In this document: one piece after another, positions 15,497-23,543 of the stretch
Layout: each line of letters begins with the position of its first letter
Position numbering within the stretch: position 1 is the stretch's first letter
IMG/VR virus record: IMGVR_UViG_3300047380_000542
Coordinates: 1 to 37,534 of that record
Length of the DNA: 37,534 nt
Source of the DNA: a virus
Direction: 5' to 3' (one strand)
Notes under the pieces: generated by a model
Told to the model about the DNA's origin: nothing
Database searches by the model: none
The model's input: only the letters and a program-made list of their open reading frames with translations
Made by a program: the position numbers and the translations under genes

Positions 15497-18262
15497 TTAT
15501 TTTTTTGGTTTGTCATCCTTCTTATTGGACTTAACATCATATTTATTTTTATTCTCTCTTGCAATTTGTAATTGCTTATCTGCAATTTCTCTTTGAGTAG
15601 AAAGCTTTTCTCTATCAATGTTTAATTTATCTGTAGTAAATGAGTTTTTAACTGAGGCTTGTTCTCTCTTAAAGTTCATTTCCTCACGTTTCTCATTATT
15701 CCTCCTAATATCTTTCATGCTATCCTGGAAGTCAGATACTTGATTTTGATTTATATCACTTTGTGCACCATATCCAGCAGATCTAATCTCAGCAACTTGG
15801 AGTTTGTTTTGACGTTCTTTGTCATTTTCACTTATCTCCATTTGTATTTTTGCTTGAGCTTCTTCTGCCTGAGCTTTTAATTGTTGCTCTTGCATTTGTC
15901 TCTGTTGCTGCATTTCTTGTTCTCTTTGTGATTGAGTTTTCATTTCAGCTTCCTTCAAGATATCAGATACTTCAGCAATAGACTCAGCTTTAATAATATT
16001 ACCTAAGTCATAAATACTAGCACCACTTGTGTTATTTTGTATTGCAAGTTGTTTTAATTGATCCAGTATAGATCTATGATTTGTTTTAGTTGTTGCAAAA
16101 ACATTAAAGTCTCTCAATAAAAGATCAGTACCGTTTATTTGAAAGTTTACTTTTTCTGCCTCAGAGCTTATATAAGAGAGTCTAACGCTTGGGTTAGTAC
16201 TATAGTAGTGTTGAGCTAGATCTGTTCTCATTTGATGTACTCTAGGCATTAGGTGGTCTGAATGCTGTGTAAAGTAGACTTCAGTTTGAGCATATGATTG
16301 ATTCATTGCTTGTGTAACACCTGTTGCTGTTTGTTGAGCTATAGGAGCACCCAGTCTTTGTGGATTAATACCTATTGCATCAAATGCTTGTTGTTTAAAA
16401 TAATTAGCTAATTGAATACGTGACATTAATCTACCAGTCTGCTCCATGTTAAGAGTTTGGTAATGATTAAAGTTTGTAGCATTTTCTGTATTAGTAATTG
16501 AAGTATCTAAAGGTAGCATTTGGAAATCTTTCATTGCTACATAGGCTTTTGCATAATTGCCCTTACCCCAATCTTCACCCATAGAATGACGTGGTAAAGC
16601 ATTTTGATCAAACATAATAACAGTACCTAGTTCATCTACTAGTATATCTGCTATTTGATTATTAACCATATTGTAACCTACTTGATAAGCTTTCATTAAA
16701 TCAACCAATGAAGTAGATCTTGTATTTCTATCAGAGAATACTCTTCCTTCTACAGGTAGTTTACATCCATATAATGAACTATCCCCTTTAAACTGAAATG
16801 GTATTCTACCGGGTTTCTTTCTGTTAATACCTAAATAAATAGGATTCATATCTTTTGATGAATCAGCTTTCCAAAAACCTGGGAAATTAGCACCAATTTT
16901 GACACCACCCCAAACTTCATTAATCCAAATCCAATCTATATGCTCTCCCTGTACTAAAGTATTTTTGCTTTTGTTTTTAAATATAGTAGAATCATATATT
17001 GGTTTTTCTGTAACTTTAAATGTTTCATCAATGATCTCTTGCATTACTTGACCATCTTCTGTTATCTTAGTTAAATGACCAACTTTACGTTGTGTTTTCC
17101 AATACGTAGTTGTAACCCTCATTAAAGATCCCTCACCCCAGTTAGGTAAATCATCTCCTTCATTTAAAATAGAACCTACTATATCACCACCACTTGTTGA
17201 GTTGTTAGCCCAGTTACTCATAAACTGTCTGTAGCCTAAACTAGGAGCGTTTGTATTCCACTCGTGAGATTTAGTAGCATCATAATAAGTACCATCATTT
17301 TGATATCCGGATACTTGGTATTTAGCTGATTTAGCAGGATATATTTTTTGTAAGGAAGTTAATTGCTTTTCATCCATTAAGTAACCATACTTATCTATCA
17401 CATCTGCAATAGTCATTAAATCAACTTTACCTGCATAGTTAGATTGAGATATATATCTTGCATCTGGTGACTTCTGATAAAATGTTAATACCGGATTCCA
17501 TAACTCTACATCATAGTCATCTTCCATCATTCTAAAATGCCAGAATTCTCTATCTGTAATAAGCATGTCTCTAAAAGCTCTTTCTTCTAGTTCTTGCATA
17601 TTAAATCTCTCAGTATCAACATTCAATTGATGAGTGGCCCATTCTTCTACTAATGATCTGTAATCCTTTGTAAAAAAGTCTTGTATCTCTGGTAATGATT
17701 TTAATGCTTCAGGGTTCATTTTTTCCTGAGCTTCTTCTGATTGAGGATCCATTCCCATTTGAATCATGTTCATCATCATTTTGTTTGAAGCATCTCTTAA
17801 AAGATTTTCTTCAATCATAGCTCTTTTCTGCTCAAGCATTTCATTATAGGAAAGATCATCAACAGCTCTGAATTGTACTCTGCTTAATCTTTTAGAAAAT
17901 TCTCCAGATAGTACGTTTATAACGTTTGGAATAATAGGATAAAATTTTAATTCCAGTGCTGACTCATCTTCTTGAGTAAGTGTATCTAGTAAATCTTTAT
18001 ATTCATTGTCATCTTCAACTATATAGTCTGTTTTATCTATAATTCCTTTAGCAAGCTTATAGTTTTTTAATAATTTTCTAGCATTCTGTTTTAGAAACTG
18101 CATACCTTGCACTTCTAACCAATCTAAATTCCAAGCAGCCCAATCATCATCTTTCTTTTTAGCCGGCAAGAATTGTATAGGTTGTGTCAAACTAGAAGAA
18201 GCACCGGAGCCTGATTCAGCTTTAGCACCATTCTTCAATTGCATTGCGTTATATACTTTCAT
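15497..18262 (-). CDS. Portal protein (921 aa)
   Basis: This large protein lies directly after TerL (2-nt gap) and before the scaffold and capsid genes, the standard place for a portal. 'NARKLLKNYKLAKGIIDKTD' and 'PIIPNVINVLSGEFSKRLSR' near residues 38-125 match portal N-terminal features (a wing domain that often has 'P..I.N.I..i.G......p'). Mid-protein helices include 'DLMKAYQVGYNMVNNQIADI', and 'QTATGVTQAMNQSYAQTEVY' lies in the stem/crown part. The C-terminal 150 residues are Gln/Glu/Lys-rich coiled coil (QREQEMQQQRQMQEQQLKAQ), ending in a Lys-rich tail (DVKSNKKDDKPKK). Size is at the upper end, similar to crAss-like portals. The dodecameric DNA gate role is family knowledge. Confidence 0.8.
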   Translation of the reverse strand: MKVYNAMQLKNGAKAESGSGASSSLTQPIQFLPAKKKDDDWAAWNLDWLEVQGMQFLKQNARKLLKNYKLAKGIIDKTDYIVEDDNEYKDLLDTLTQEDESALELKFYPIIPNVINVLSGEFSKRLSRVQFRAVDDLSYNEMLEQKRAMIEENLLRDASNKMMMNMIQMGMDPQSEEAQEKMNPEALKSLPEIQDFFTKDYRSLVEEWATHQLNVDTERFNMQELEERAFRDMLITDREFWHFRMMEDDYDVELWNPVLTFYQKSPDARYISQSNYAGKVDLMTIADVIDKYGYLMDEKQLTSLQKIYPAKSAKYQVSGYQNDGTYYDATKSHEWNTNAPSLGYRQFMSNWANNSTSGGDIVGSILNEGDDLPNWGEGSLMRVTTTYWKTQRKVGHLTKITEDGQVMQEIIDETFKVTEKPIYDSTIFKNKSKNTLVQGEHIDWIWINEVWGGVKIGANFPGFWKADSSKDMNPIYLGINRKKPGRIPFQFKGDSSLYGCKLPVEGRVFSDRNTRSTSLVDLMKAYQVGYNMVNNQIADILVDELGTVIMFDQNALPRHSMGEDWGKGNYAKAYVAMKDFQMLPLDTSITNTENATNFNHYQTLNMEQTGRLMSRIQLANYFKQQAFDAIGINPQRLGAPIAQQTATGVTQAMNQSYAQTEVYFTQHSDHLMPRVHQMRTDLAQHYYSTNPSVRLSYISSEAEKVNFQINGTDLLLRDFNVFATTKTNHRSILDQLKQLAIQNNTSGASIYDLGNIIKAESIAEVSDILKEAEMKTQSQREQEMQQQRQMQEQQLKAQAEEAQAKIQMEISENDKERQNKLQVAEIRSAGYGAQSDINQNQVSDFQDSMKDIRRNNEKREEMNFKREQASVKNSFTTDKLNIDREKLSTQREIADKQLQIARENKNKYDVKSNKKDDKPKK

Positions 18263-18264
18263 AT

Positions 18265-20454
18265 TTATCTAAAATTTTTATAGGCAGATCTTTTGATCTT
18301 TTTCCCGCCAATACTAGTTTTTCCCCTTGCTAAATTTTTAAACGGACTATACTTTAATTTATACAAATTTTTTGAATTTACCAAAGAATTGTCTGATTCA
18401 CTTTCTCTTCTTTTCAAATAACCACGGTTTGATTGTTGAATTCTTACAAAAGCAACTAATGCTCCAAAAGCAACCAACCTATCCACGTTTAAACCAGGGT
18501 AGTAAGCAAGCATTTCTTTTAAAAGCATAGGATCTGGTATTCTTTCAACACCTAATGTTGTTGAAATGGTGTTTCCATCTTGGTCTGTTTCTTCATCTAT
18601 TTCTTCTCTTAAGAATTCTATAGCATAAGATATTAAATGACTCTTAAATAAAGTACCTGTATTTTTCCATCCGTATTCTTGATATACAGTTCTGTTAGAA
18701 CCTAGATCTTTCAGAAAAAGAATTTGTTGTTTTGGTACAAGGTATTTTTGTTTTTTCTTAGCAATCATGTGCTGAATAAAAAGAGATATGTTATTCTCAA
18801 CAAGAGTCCATGCGTTAAACCATTCAATAATTAATTCTAACTGACCATGTGTTTTATTTATATCATCATATCTACCACACCAAGCAGCTACAATCTTATC
18901 TTTTTCTATAAAATGTTCTAAACCAGCCTGAGTTTCTCTAGAAACTTCCATTGCATTCTTATAAACAAAGATACTACATAAGGAATCAGATGTTGTTGTT
19001 TTACCTTCTGATACGGGGTCAATAGAAGCATAGTAGGTTCCAAATTGTGGATTTGCAATAGGTCTTTCCCAAACAACTAAACAACCTGTTTTATCTTGTG
19101 CTTTTTTATTAGCAGGAAATTCTGATATAGGTAGCTTATTAGATCTTTTAGCTTCTATACCATCTTGTGTTCTTTCTAACTCAATGTGTTCATATGCATA
19201 TTCTTTATCTTCAATTTTCTTCATTTGCTTTGAAATGATACCTTGAGGAAATATAGATTCTTTTCTATAAGCAAATGCTTCTGCTATGTTAGTTGGTTTT
19301 TGAGATATACGTAACTGATATTGTTCTGGATTTAAATCAGCCTTCCATTTTTTTCTTTCTAATGTTATTGCATTAAGTGCTTCCTCTATTTTAGAGTTGC
19401 CGTATGCATCAATATAAGGAGGCATGGACCATTGTTCTGGAATAAACAGACCTGCCATATTAATTGTACCGTCAGCGTCCATTAGGTTTGTTTCTACAGC
19501 ATATATATCATTTGCTTTAGGATTGAGTATCATTTCCTTTAATGGCTCACATTGATCCAAATCACCAACAGAACCTGCTGCTATAAACATACCCGTTGTA
19601 ACCATACCAGAAGACATTGCAGGACGCAAGTACTCATAGGTCTGCATCATCTTTGGTGCTATACCTGCTTCTTCATGGAAAAAGTAACTTGTTGGTCCAC
19701 CTACACCAGTTGTTGCATTTTTTTCAAATGAGGCACCTTGTATTTTAGATTTTAAACCTCTAGATGTTTTTCTATTACCTACTTTAACTTCTATCTGCTG
19801 TTGCCATAGTAAAACCTTTTCTGGGTTACTGGGCCTATACCATGCAGTGTGCTCATTTAAAAATGTTTTATACTCATCTAAAAACTTCCAGGAACCTTTA
19901 TCATTTATGTAATCTTTTAGTGATGCACCAATCTTACAAGTACTACCTTCTTCAAACCAGTATGTATTAATTATTTTTCCCATGTGAAAATAGGAAGACG
20001 CAATCTGACGTTTTTTTAGTATTGCTGAATGTTTATAGTTGAGTTCAGCTAACAGTTCATATAATGCCATATGATATTGAGCATCTCTTACTTTAGCAAA
20101 ACCATACTTTTTTTCTTCTTTGTCATATATAGGTAAAAAGTTTAACCACATATAATAATCTCTTGTTAAATACCAAGTGTAAGGACCTTCTTTATAGATG
20201 ACCCCTACACGGCATTTATCTTTTTGATCATTCCAATATGTTATAAAGTCTTTTGATCTGAAAGGAGCTGAACAATAAAAACCATCTTTGTTGAAGTTTC
20301 TGGCTTCTTTGTTAAACAGTAAAGCTGATTTAGTAAAGTTATATAGACCGGGTTCTTTAAATATAGATTCTATAAATTCACTAAATGAATCTCTAGTTTC
20401 AAATTTAGTCACTGTCCAGTTACCATTTTCAAACGTTGGGACTTCTATAAACAT
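18265..20454 (-). CDS. terL: Terminase large subunit (729 aa)
   Basis: Packaging ATPase-nuclease. 'LKKRQIASSYFHMGK' (about residues 146-160) is in the place of a degenerate Walker A, 'SYFFHEEAGI' (256-265) is the Walker B with catalytic Glu pair typical of TerL, and 'GMFIAAGSVGDLD' (288-300) is the coupling motif. The RNase H-like nuclease begins at 'GTYYASIDPVSEGKTTTSDS' with D479 as the first metal ligand. The basic C-terminus (KTSIGGKKIKRSAYKNFR) fits DNA or portal contact. The gene overlaps the GroES-like gene by one base and is followed by the portal. The canonical GxxGxGKT P-loop is missing, as seen in some divergent terminases. Confidence 0.85.
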   Translation of the reverse strand: MFIEVPTFENGNWTVTKFETRDSFSEFIESIFKEPGLYNFTKSALLFNKEARNFNKDGFYCSAPFRSKDFITYWNDQKDKCRVGVIYKEGPYTWYLTRDYYMWLNFLPIYDKEEKKYGFAKVRDAQYHMALYELLAELNYKHSAILKKRQIASSYFHMGKIINTYWFEEGSTCKIGASLKDYINDKGSWKFLDEYKTFLNEHTAWYRPSNPEKVLLWQQQIEVKVGNRKTSRGLKSKIQGASFEKNATTGVGGPTSYFFHEEAGIAPKMMQTYEYLRPAMSSGMVTTGMFIAAGSVGDLDQCEPLKEMILNPKANDIYAVETNLMDADGTINMAGLFIPEQWSMPPYIDAYGNSKIEEALNAITLERKKWKADLNPEQYQLRISQKPTNIAEAFAYRKESIFPQGIISKQMKKIEDKEYAYEHIELERTQDGIEAKRSNKLPISEFPANKKAQDKTGCLVVWERPIANPQFGTYYASIDPVSEGKTTTSDSLCSIFVYKNAMEVSRETQAGLEHFIEKDKIVAAWCGRYDDINKTHGQLELIIEWFNAWTLVENNISLFIQHMIAKKKQKYLVPKQQILFLKDLGSNRTVYQEYGWKNTGTLFKSHLISYAIEFLREEIDEETDQDGNTISTTLGVERIPDPMLLKEMLAYYPGLNVDRLVAFGALVAFVRIQQSNRGYLKRRESESDNSLVNSKNLYKLKYSPFKNLARGKTSIGGKKIKRSAYKNFR

Positions 20455-20738
20455 TACTCTATCTCTTTAATTATAGCAAACACGTCTCCTGCATTAATTA
20501 ATAAATGTTTTAATCCATTGTGTTCTACCTCTTGAGGAACAGAATATTCTGCATATTGCACTAAATCATCCACAACAATTTCTTGTACTTCTGCACCAAC
20601 TCCAACAACAAAACCTTTGTATTCTTTCTCTAATGCAGAATCAGGAATTATTATATTAGTACCTGGTACAGTTCTAACTGCCTCCTTTGGTCTTATTAGA
20701 ACTTTTTTTCCAACTGGTACAATCTTTGTTTTTTTCAT
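20454..20738 (-). CDS. GroES-like co-chaperonin (94 aa)
   Basis: The length and strand order fit chaperonin-10. 'VPVGKKVLIRPKEA' forms the first strand pair, 'RTVPGTNIIIPDSALEKEYK' corresponds to the mobile loop and the conserved 'GxxIPxxAxEK' stretch, and 'GFVVGVGAEV', 'VDDLVQYAEY' and 'LLINAGDVFAII' match the later GroES core (G.VVAVG ... GD.V.F ... I.E.DI.AI.). Phages such as T4 (gp31) use a GroES substitute with host GroEL to fold the capsid protein. Its place just upstream of TerL in the morphogenesis operon supports this. No GroEL is seen in this window, so it presumably works with the host ring. Confidence 0.8.
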   Translation of the reverse strand: MKKTKIVPVGKKVLIRPKEAVRTVPGTNIIIPDSALEKEYKGFVVGVGAEVQEIVVDDLVQYAEYSVPQEVEHNGLKHLLINAGDVFAIIKEIE

Positions 20739-20811
20739 CTTTATTATTTTTTGGTTTTAATATTAAGGGTTCATCCCAATAACAGAATACCCATTCTTGT
20801 TTACTACTCAT
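20674..20811 (-). CDS. Possible small ORF overlapping the GroES-like gene (45 aa)
   Basis: ATG at 20811 comes one base after the stop of the 172 aa gene, an arrangement used by other genes here. The frame encodes a 45-residue protein starting MSSKQEWVFCYWDEPLILKP and ending in a Lys/Ser/Asn-rich tail, and stops at 20674 inside the GroES-like gene in another frame (65-nt overlap). The first 24 codons fill a stretch that is otherwise empty. The tail may be an accidental reading of chaperonin sequence. No family recognised; the call is tentative. Confidence 0.35.
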   Translation of the reverse strand: MSSKQEWVFCYWDEPLILKPKNNKDEKNKDCTSWKKSSNKTKGGS

Positions 20812-20812
20812 T

Positions 20813-21331
20813 TTATAATTGATCATATGCTAATCCAGCACCACCTCTAACGGAACTTTCTTGTTCTTGTTTCATATCACTAAACGCTCCTTTATAAGAT
20901 TGTCTAATTTGCTCAAACTTGGCAGCAGCATTAATCATAGAATTCATATTACCATCTCTTCCATGTTCAATTGGCGTTACTTCCATGTATCTAGCCAATC
21001 TATCAAGCATAGCTTTTATACCTACATAAGCTCTATAGGTAGGTGTTTCATACATTTTTTTACACATATCAATTGAGTATCTAATTTTAGAATCTTCAGG
21101 TGACTCTTCCAAACCTATCTCTTCAATTATTATATCTTCTTTCTCATGTTCTGGTAAATTAAAGAAAGGATTTAAATCTGGATTTGGACAAGTCATATAA
21201 AATAAATATTGATATATACTCATATAACTATCAGGATACTGCTCCATTAAATCTTTTAAGAAATTTAAAGTATAACAGTGTTCTGTTGGAATTACTTTTC
21301 CATTTTGCACATCAAATAATCTAACTATCAT
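20813..21331 (-). CDS. Unknown protein of the packaging operon (172 aa); small terminase is possible
   Basis: A mostly helical acidic protein. The N-terminal half includes 'DLMEQYPDSYMSIYQYLFYM' and an acidic patch 'EHEKEDIIIEEIGLEESPED'. The C-terminal half carries 'RAYVGIKAMLDRLARYMEVT' and 'INAAAKFEQIRQSYKGAFSD'. It overlaps the upstream gene by 4 nt and lies one small chaperone gene before TerL. A helical protein of this size upstream of TerL could be the small terminase subunit, but no helix-turn-helix is obvious, so function stays open. Confidence 0.6.
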   Translation of the reverse strand: MIVRLFDVQNGKVIPTEHCYTLNFLKDLMEQYPDSYMSIYQYLFYMTCPNPDLNPFFNLPEHEKEDIIIEEIGLEESPEDSKIRYSIDMCKKMYETPTYRAYVGIKAMLDRLARYMEVTPIEHGRDGNMNSMINAAAKFEQIRQSYKGAFSDMKQEQESSVRGGAGLAYDQL

Positions 21332-21621
21332 GGTTCTTCAGTTTTAGGTTCTTCTAGTAATGCTTTAATATCTGCATAAGTTCCTTTAACATCCATTTCT
21401 GAAAAAAAAGCAGCTATTACGGGACCTGGACCACTTGAGTATTGTAAAGGACCACCTGCTAAATATAACGTAGTAACATCATCATTAAAACTTACATTAG
21501 CTTCATTTTTTTTCATGTATGCTATAATAAAGTTAGTTTCTATAGTAACTAATACTTCATTGTATGTTATCAGACCTTTACTTGAACTTTGTATTAATCT
21601 TGTTAATTCTATCTTTGCCAT
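21328..21621 (-). CDS. Unknown small protein (97 aa)
   Basis: Starts MAKIELTRLIQSSSKGLITY and has a Gly/Pro-rich middle 'LYLAGGPLQYSSGPGPVIAA' before a helical, acidic end. It shares a base with the stop of the nuclease gene and overlaps the next gene by 4 nt, so it is translationally coupled on both sides. No transmembrane segment or recognised motif. Its place between a nuclease and packaging genes suggests a late role, but nothing firmer can be said. Confidence 0.55.
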   Translation of the reverse strand: MAKIELTRLIQSSSKGLITYNEVLVTIETNFIIAYMKKNEANVSFNDDVTTLYLAGGPLQYSSGPGPVIAAFFSEMDVKGTYADIKALLEEPKTEEP

Positions 21622-22436
21622 TATTTCTTATTGTCTTTAAACCACATTATAAGATTCCTTACTTCATCTTTTAAGTATGGTAATTTATACATTTTAACTT
21701 CTTGTATCACAGGTTCTCCATTGACTCTTTCATTTATTGGATAACCATTTTTATCTGTACCAACTTGTTTAAATTTAACATGTTGTACCACTAGATCACC
21801 TATCTTCAGTTTAGGGTTGTGCTTTTTAATAATATACGCATAAATACTGAGTTGTAAGTTATAATGATTCAAATTACAATCATCTAAATGATTAACAGGG
21901 TTATAAAGTTTAGATGTAATACCCTCCCAATTAGTAAAACCTTTCTCTTTTATTTCCTTGTTTGTTTTGTAATCTGTTATATTTATATAGCCATTTACAA
22001 CCTCAACTAAATCAGCTTGACCACAAAGACCAACTGATTTTAAATATACTAAATGTTCAGGGTATACACCTTCTTCAATTTTCTGGACTGGTGCAATTTT
22101 AATTCCGTCATCATTAATAATAGGCTTAATGATAGGGACTTCTACCCCATGTCTTCCTATTGTTTTAAGATCTAACATATCTGATTCACGTTGATTATGA
22201 TACCAGTTACCTAAGCCTATAGCTCTATCTGTTTCATTGCTCCAAGCAAGAAGTATTTCTTTTTCAGTCATACCATACCACTTGGATCTTTTATTTTTAG
22301 CAGATTTTTTTGCTTGTCCTTTAGCATCAAACTTAGGTTTAAATTTTCCTATAAATGATGTAACACTTGTCCAATTTATTTTGTCTTGGTCAGAGCTTTC
22401 ATAAACATGCCCCTCTTCTTTAAATATAATAGCCAT
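21621..22436 (-). CDS. PD-(D/E)XK nuclease of the Cas4/RecB/exonuclease type (271 aa)
   Basis: I choose ATG 22436 (MAIIFKEEGHVYESSDQDKI): upstream in-frame codons are poor, and this start sits just after a small gene's stop. The motif set of the PD-(D/E)XK fold is visible: 'GNWYH' (H80), 'YPEHLVYL' (E127), 'GLCGQADLVEVV' (D142) and 'INITDYKTNK' (D155-x-K157), followed by a helix 'NHYNLQLSIYAYIIKKHN' containing the conserved Q-L-Y. This matches RecB-nuclease or Cas4-like phage exonucleases that process DNA ends. No Cys cluster for an iron-sulfur site is evident, unlike Cas4. It could take part in recombination or end trimming before packaging. Confidence 0.75.
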   Translation of the reverse strand: MAIIFKEEGHVYESSDQDKINWTSVTSFIGKFKPKFDAKGQAKKSAKNKRSKWYGMTEKEILLAWSNETDRAIGLGNWYHNQRESDMLDLKTIGRHGVEVPIIKPIINDDGIKIAPVQKIEEGVYPEHLVYLKSVGLCGQADLVEVVNGYINITDYKTNKEIKEKGFTNWEGITSKLYNPVNHLDDCNLNHYNLQLSIYAYIIKKHNPKLKIGDLVVQHVKFKQVGTDKNGYPINERVNGEPVIQEVKMYKLPYLKDEVRNLIMWFKDNKK

Positions 22437-22438
22437 AA

Positions 22439-22528
22439 TTATAGTGTTGTTGTAGTGTACCACCACAAACCTTCTGTGTTAGCTTCTACAGTTATTGTTT
22501 CTTCTTTGTATATGTAATTAATCTTCAT
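22439..22528 (-). CDS. Possible 29-aa peptide between Cys-rich protein and nuclease genes
   Basis: A short frame starts at ATG 22528 within the last codons of the Cys-rich gene (11-nt overlap) and stops at 22439, two bases before the nuclease ATG. It encodes 29 residues starting MKINYIYKEETITVEANTEG. The exact fit between two genes supports translation, at least as a coupling peptide that leads ribosomes to the nuclease start. No homology is known; it may be chance. Confidence 0.4.
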   Translation of the reverse strand: MKINYIYKEETITVEANTEGLWWYTTTTL

Positions 22529-22835
22529 CTGTTATATCAGTTAAAAGTTCTTCTTGATCTTCTGTAATTAATGCTTCCCACTTATCTTGAGGACAGCTAG
22601 AAGATAAAGACCTTGTTTTAAATTTTAAACTACAACCACAGTCAGAACAACACGGTTGTGTACCAGGAGCAAAACAGTTAACTCCTTGATTATCAAGTTC
22701 TTTGCAATTTTTACAAATATTAAATCTTTCTTTTGCTACTTTTTCTACTTCTTCTTTTGTAAAAATAGTATTCAATACACCTTCAGTAATCTTATCAAAA
22801 CTTCTAAGTGCGTTTATTAGATTTTTTATTTTCAT
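22518..22835 (-). CDS. Cys-rich zinc-binding protein (105 aa)
   Basis: Cysteines at residues 41, 44, 54, 62, 63, 66, 68 and 81 sit in 'FNICKNCKELDNQGVNCFAP', 'PCCSDCGCSL' and 'SSSCPQDKW', enough for one or two zinc sites. The first 35 residues are helical, and the tail is acidic (EDQEELLTDITDED). It overlaps the IHF-like gene by 32 nt and is probably co-translated with it. Similar small CxxC proteins with a 'CGC.L..K' core are frequent in Bacteroidota phages, in my recollection, without a known role. DNA or RNA binding is possible. Confidence 0.65.
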   Translation of the reverse strand: MKIKNLINALRSFDKITEGVLNTIFTKEEVEKVAKERFNICKNCKELDNQGVNCFAPGTQPCCSDCGCSLKFKTRSLSSSCPQDKWEALITEDQEELLTDITDED

Positions 22836-23190
22836 ATCTTTTTTGCTTAAACTCTTTTTTTTCTTTTTCTAAACCTTCTATTAACTCTTTAGCATTTTGT
22901 AGCATATCTAATTTTTCTACAACACCTATATGTTTTTCATAACCTTTATATGTGTTTTTAACTAAATTACCTAAGATGCTTTTATTCTTCTTAATTGTTT
23001 TATTAAGTATTTTTTTTCTCAAATGAAAAGTACCTAATCCATATACTGTAATACTTGGATATGTTATATTAGATAAATTTTTTCTAAGCTTAGCATAATA
23101 AAAAGTTATAAAGTCTTCCACCACTTCTGGATGAACACCTACTTCTTCTGCTATTCCTTTTTTGAATTCTTTATGACTCTTGGGTCTCAA
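22804..23190 (-). CDS. IHF/HU-like DNA-binding protein (128 aa)
   Basis: The pattern of the HU/IHF fold is present: N-terminal helices 'HKEFKKGIAEEVGVHPEVVE' and 'DFITFYYAKLRKNLSNI', then 'PSITVYGLGTFHLRKK' matching the conserved 'V.i.GFGTF..R.r' strand turn. The tail after residue 60 is longer and very Lys-rich (EKEKKEFKQKRYENKKSNKR), which would aid nonspecific DNA binding. IHF-like subunits are known in crAss-like phages. It bends or compacts DNA and could act in replication, packaging or late gene control. It overlaps both neighbours (20 and 32 nt). Only one subunit is seen here, so it may act as a homodimer or with another subunit elsewhere. Confidence 0.75.
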   Translation of the reverse strand: MRPKSHKEFKKGIAEEVGVHPEVVEDFITFYYAKLRKNLSNITYPSITVYGLGTFHLRKKILNKTIKKNKSILGNLVKNTYKGYEKHIGVVEKLDMLQNAKELIEGLEKEKKEFKQKRYENKKSNKRT

Positions 23191-23542
23191 TACCTAAAAT
23201 TTTATAATCCAATAAAACAGGACCGGTTATTTGTACATTCATATCTTTATTTAAAAAAATCTTCTTTCTATTTTTCCCGTCTTTAGTTACAAGGTTCTTT
23301 TTGCTTGCTTTTGTTATTGCATTACGTGCTGACTGGGCACTTTTAAAAATACCCAAATCAGTCACGTCATTGCAAAATAAAGTAAGCTCTACTTTTTCAG
23401 TTTTAGCTAACTCAGCTAAACACTTTAGATCAGAATTACTAATCTGAATGTTATTAAAAAAACAGTATGTAACTATTTGATACTTTATTGTAGTATCTAT
23501 GTTTACTTTTGCTTTTTGATCAACTTTATTTACTATTGCCAT
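23171..23542 (-). CDS. Winged-helix-like protein, unknown (123 aa)
   Basis: The pattern is compatible with a helix-turn-helix plus wing: 'LKCLAELAKTEKVELTLF', then 'FKSAQSARNAITKASKKNLV' and 'KDGKNRKKIFLNKDMNVQIT' as recognition helix and beta hairpin. It is basic in the middle. It is encoded between the amidase and the IHF-like gene, overlapping the latter by 20 nt, in one tight operon. A DNA-binding or transcription role is possible. I do not recognise the family with certainty. Confidence 0.5.
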   Translation of the reverse strand: MAIVNKVDQKAKVNIDTTIKYQIVTYCFFNNIQISNSDLKCLAELAKTEKVELTLFCNDVTDLGIFKSAQSARNAITKASKKNLVTKDGKNRKKIFLNKDMNVQITGPVLLDYKILGIETQES

Positions 23543-23543
23543 A

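Noticed and set aside
22437-22466. Ten-residue upstream extension of the nuclease
   Set aside because: Overlaps the 29-codon frame; the motif-bearing domain starts at MAIIF, with a better spaced ATG.
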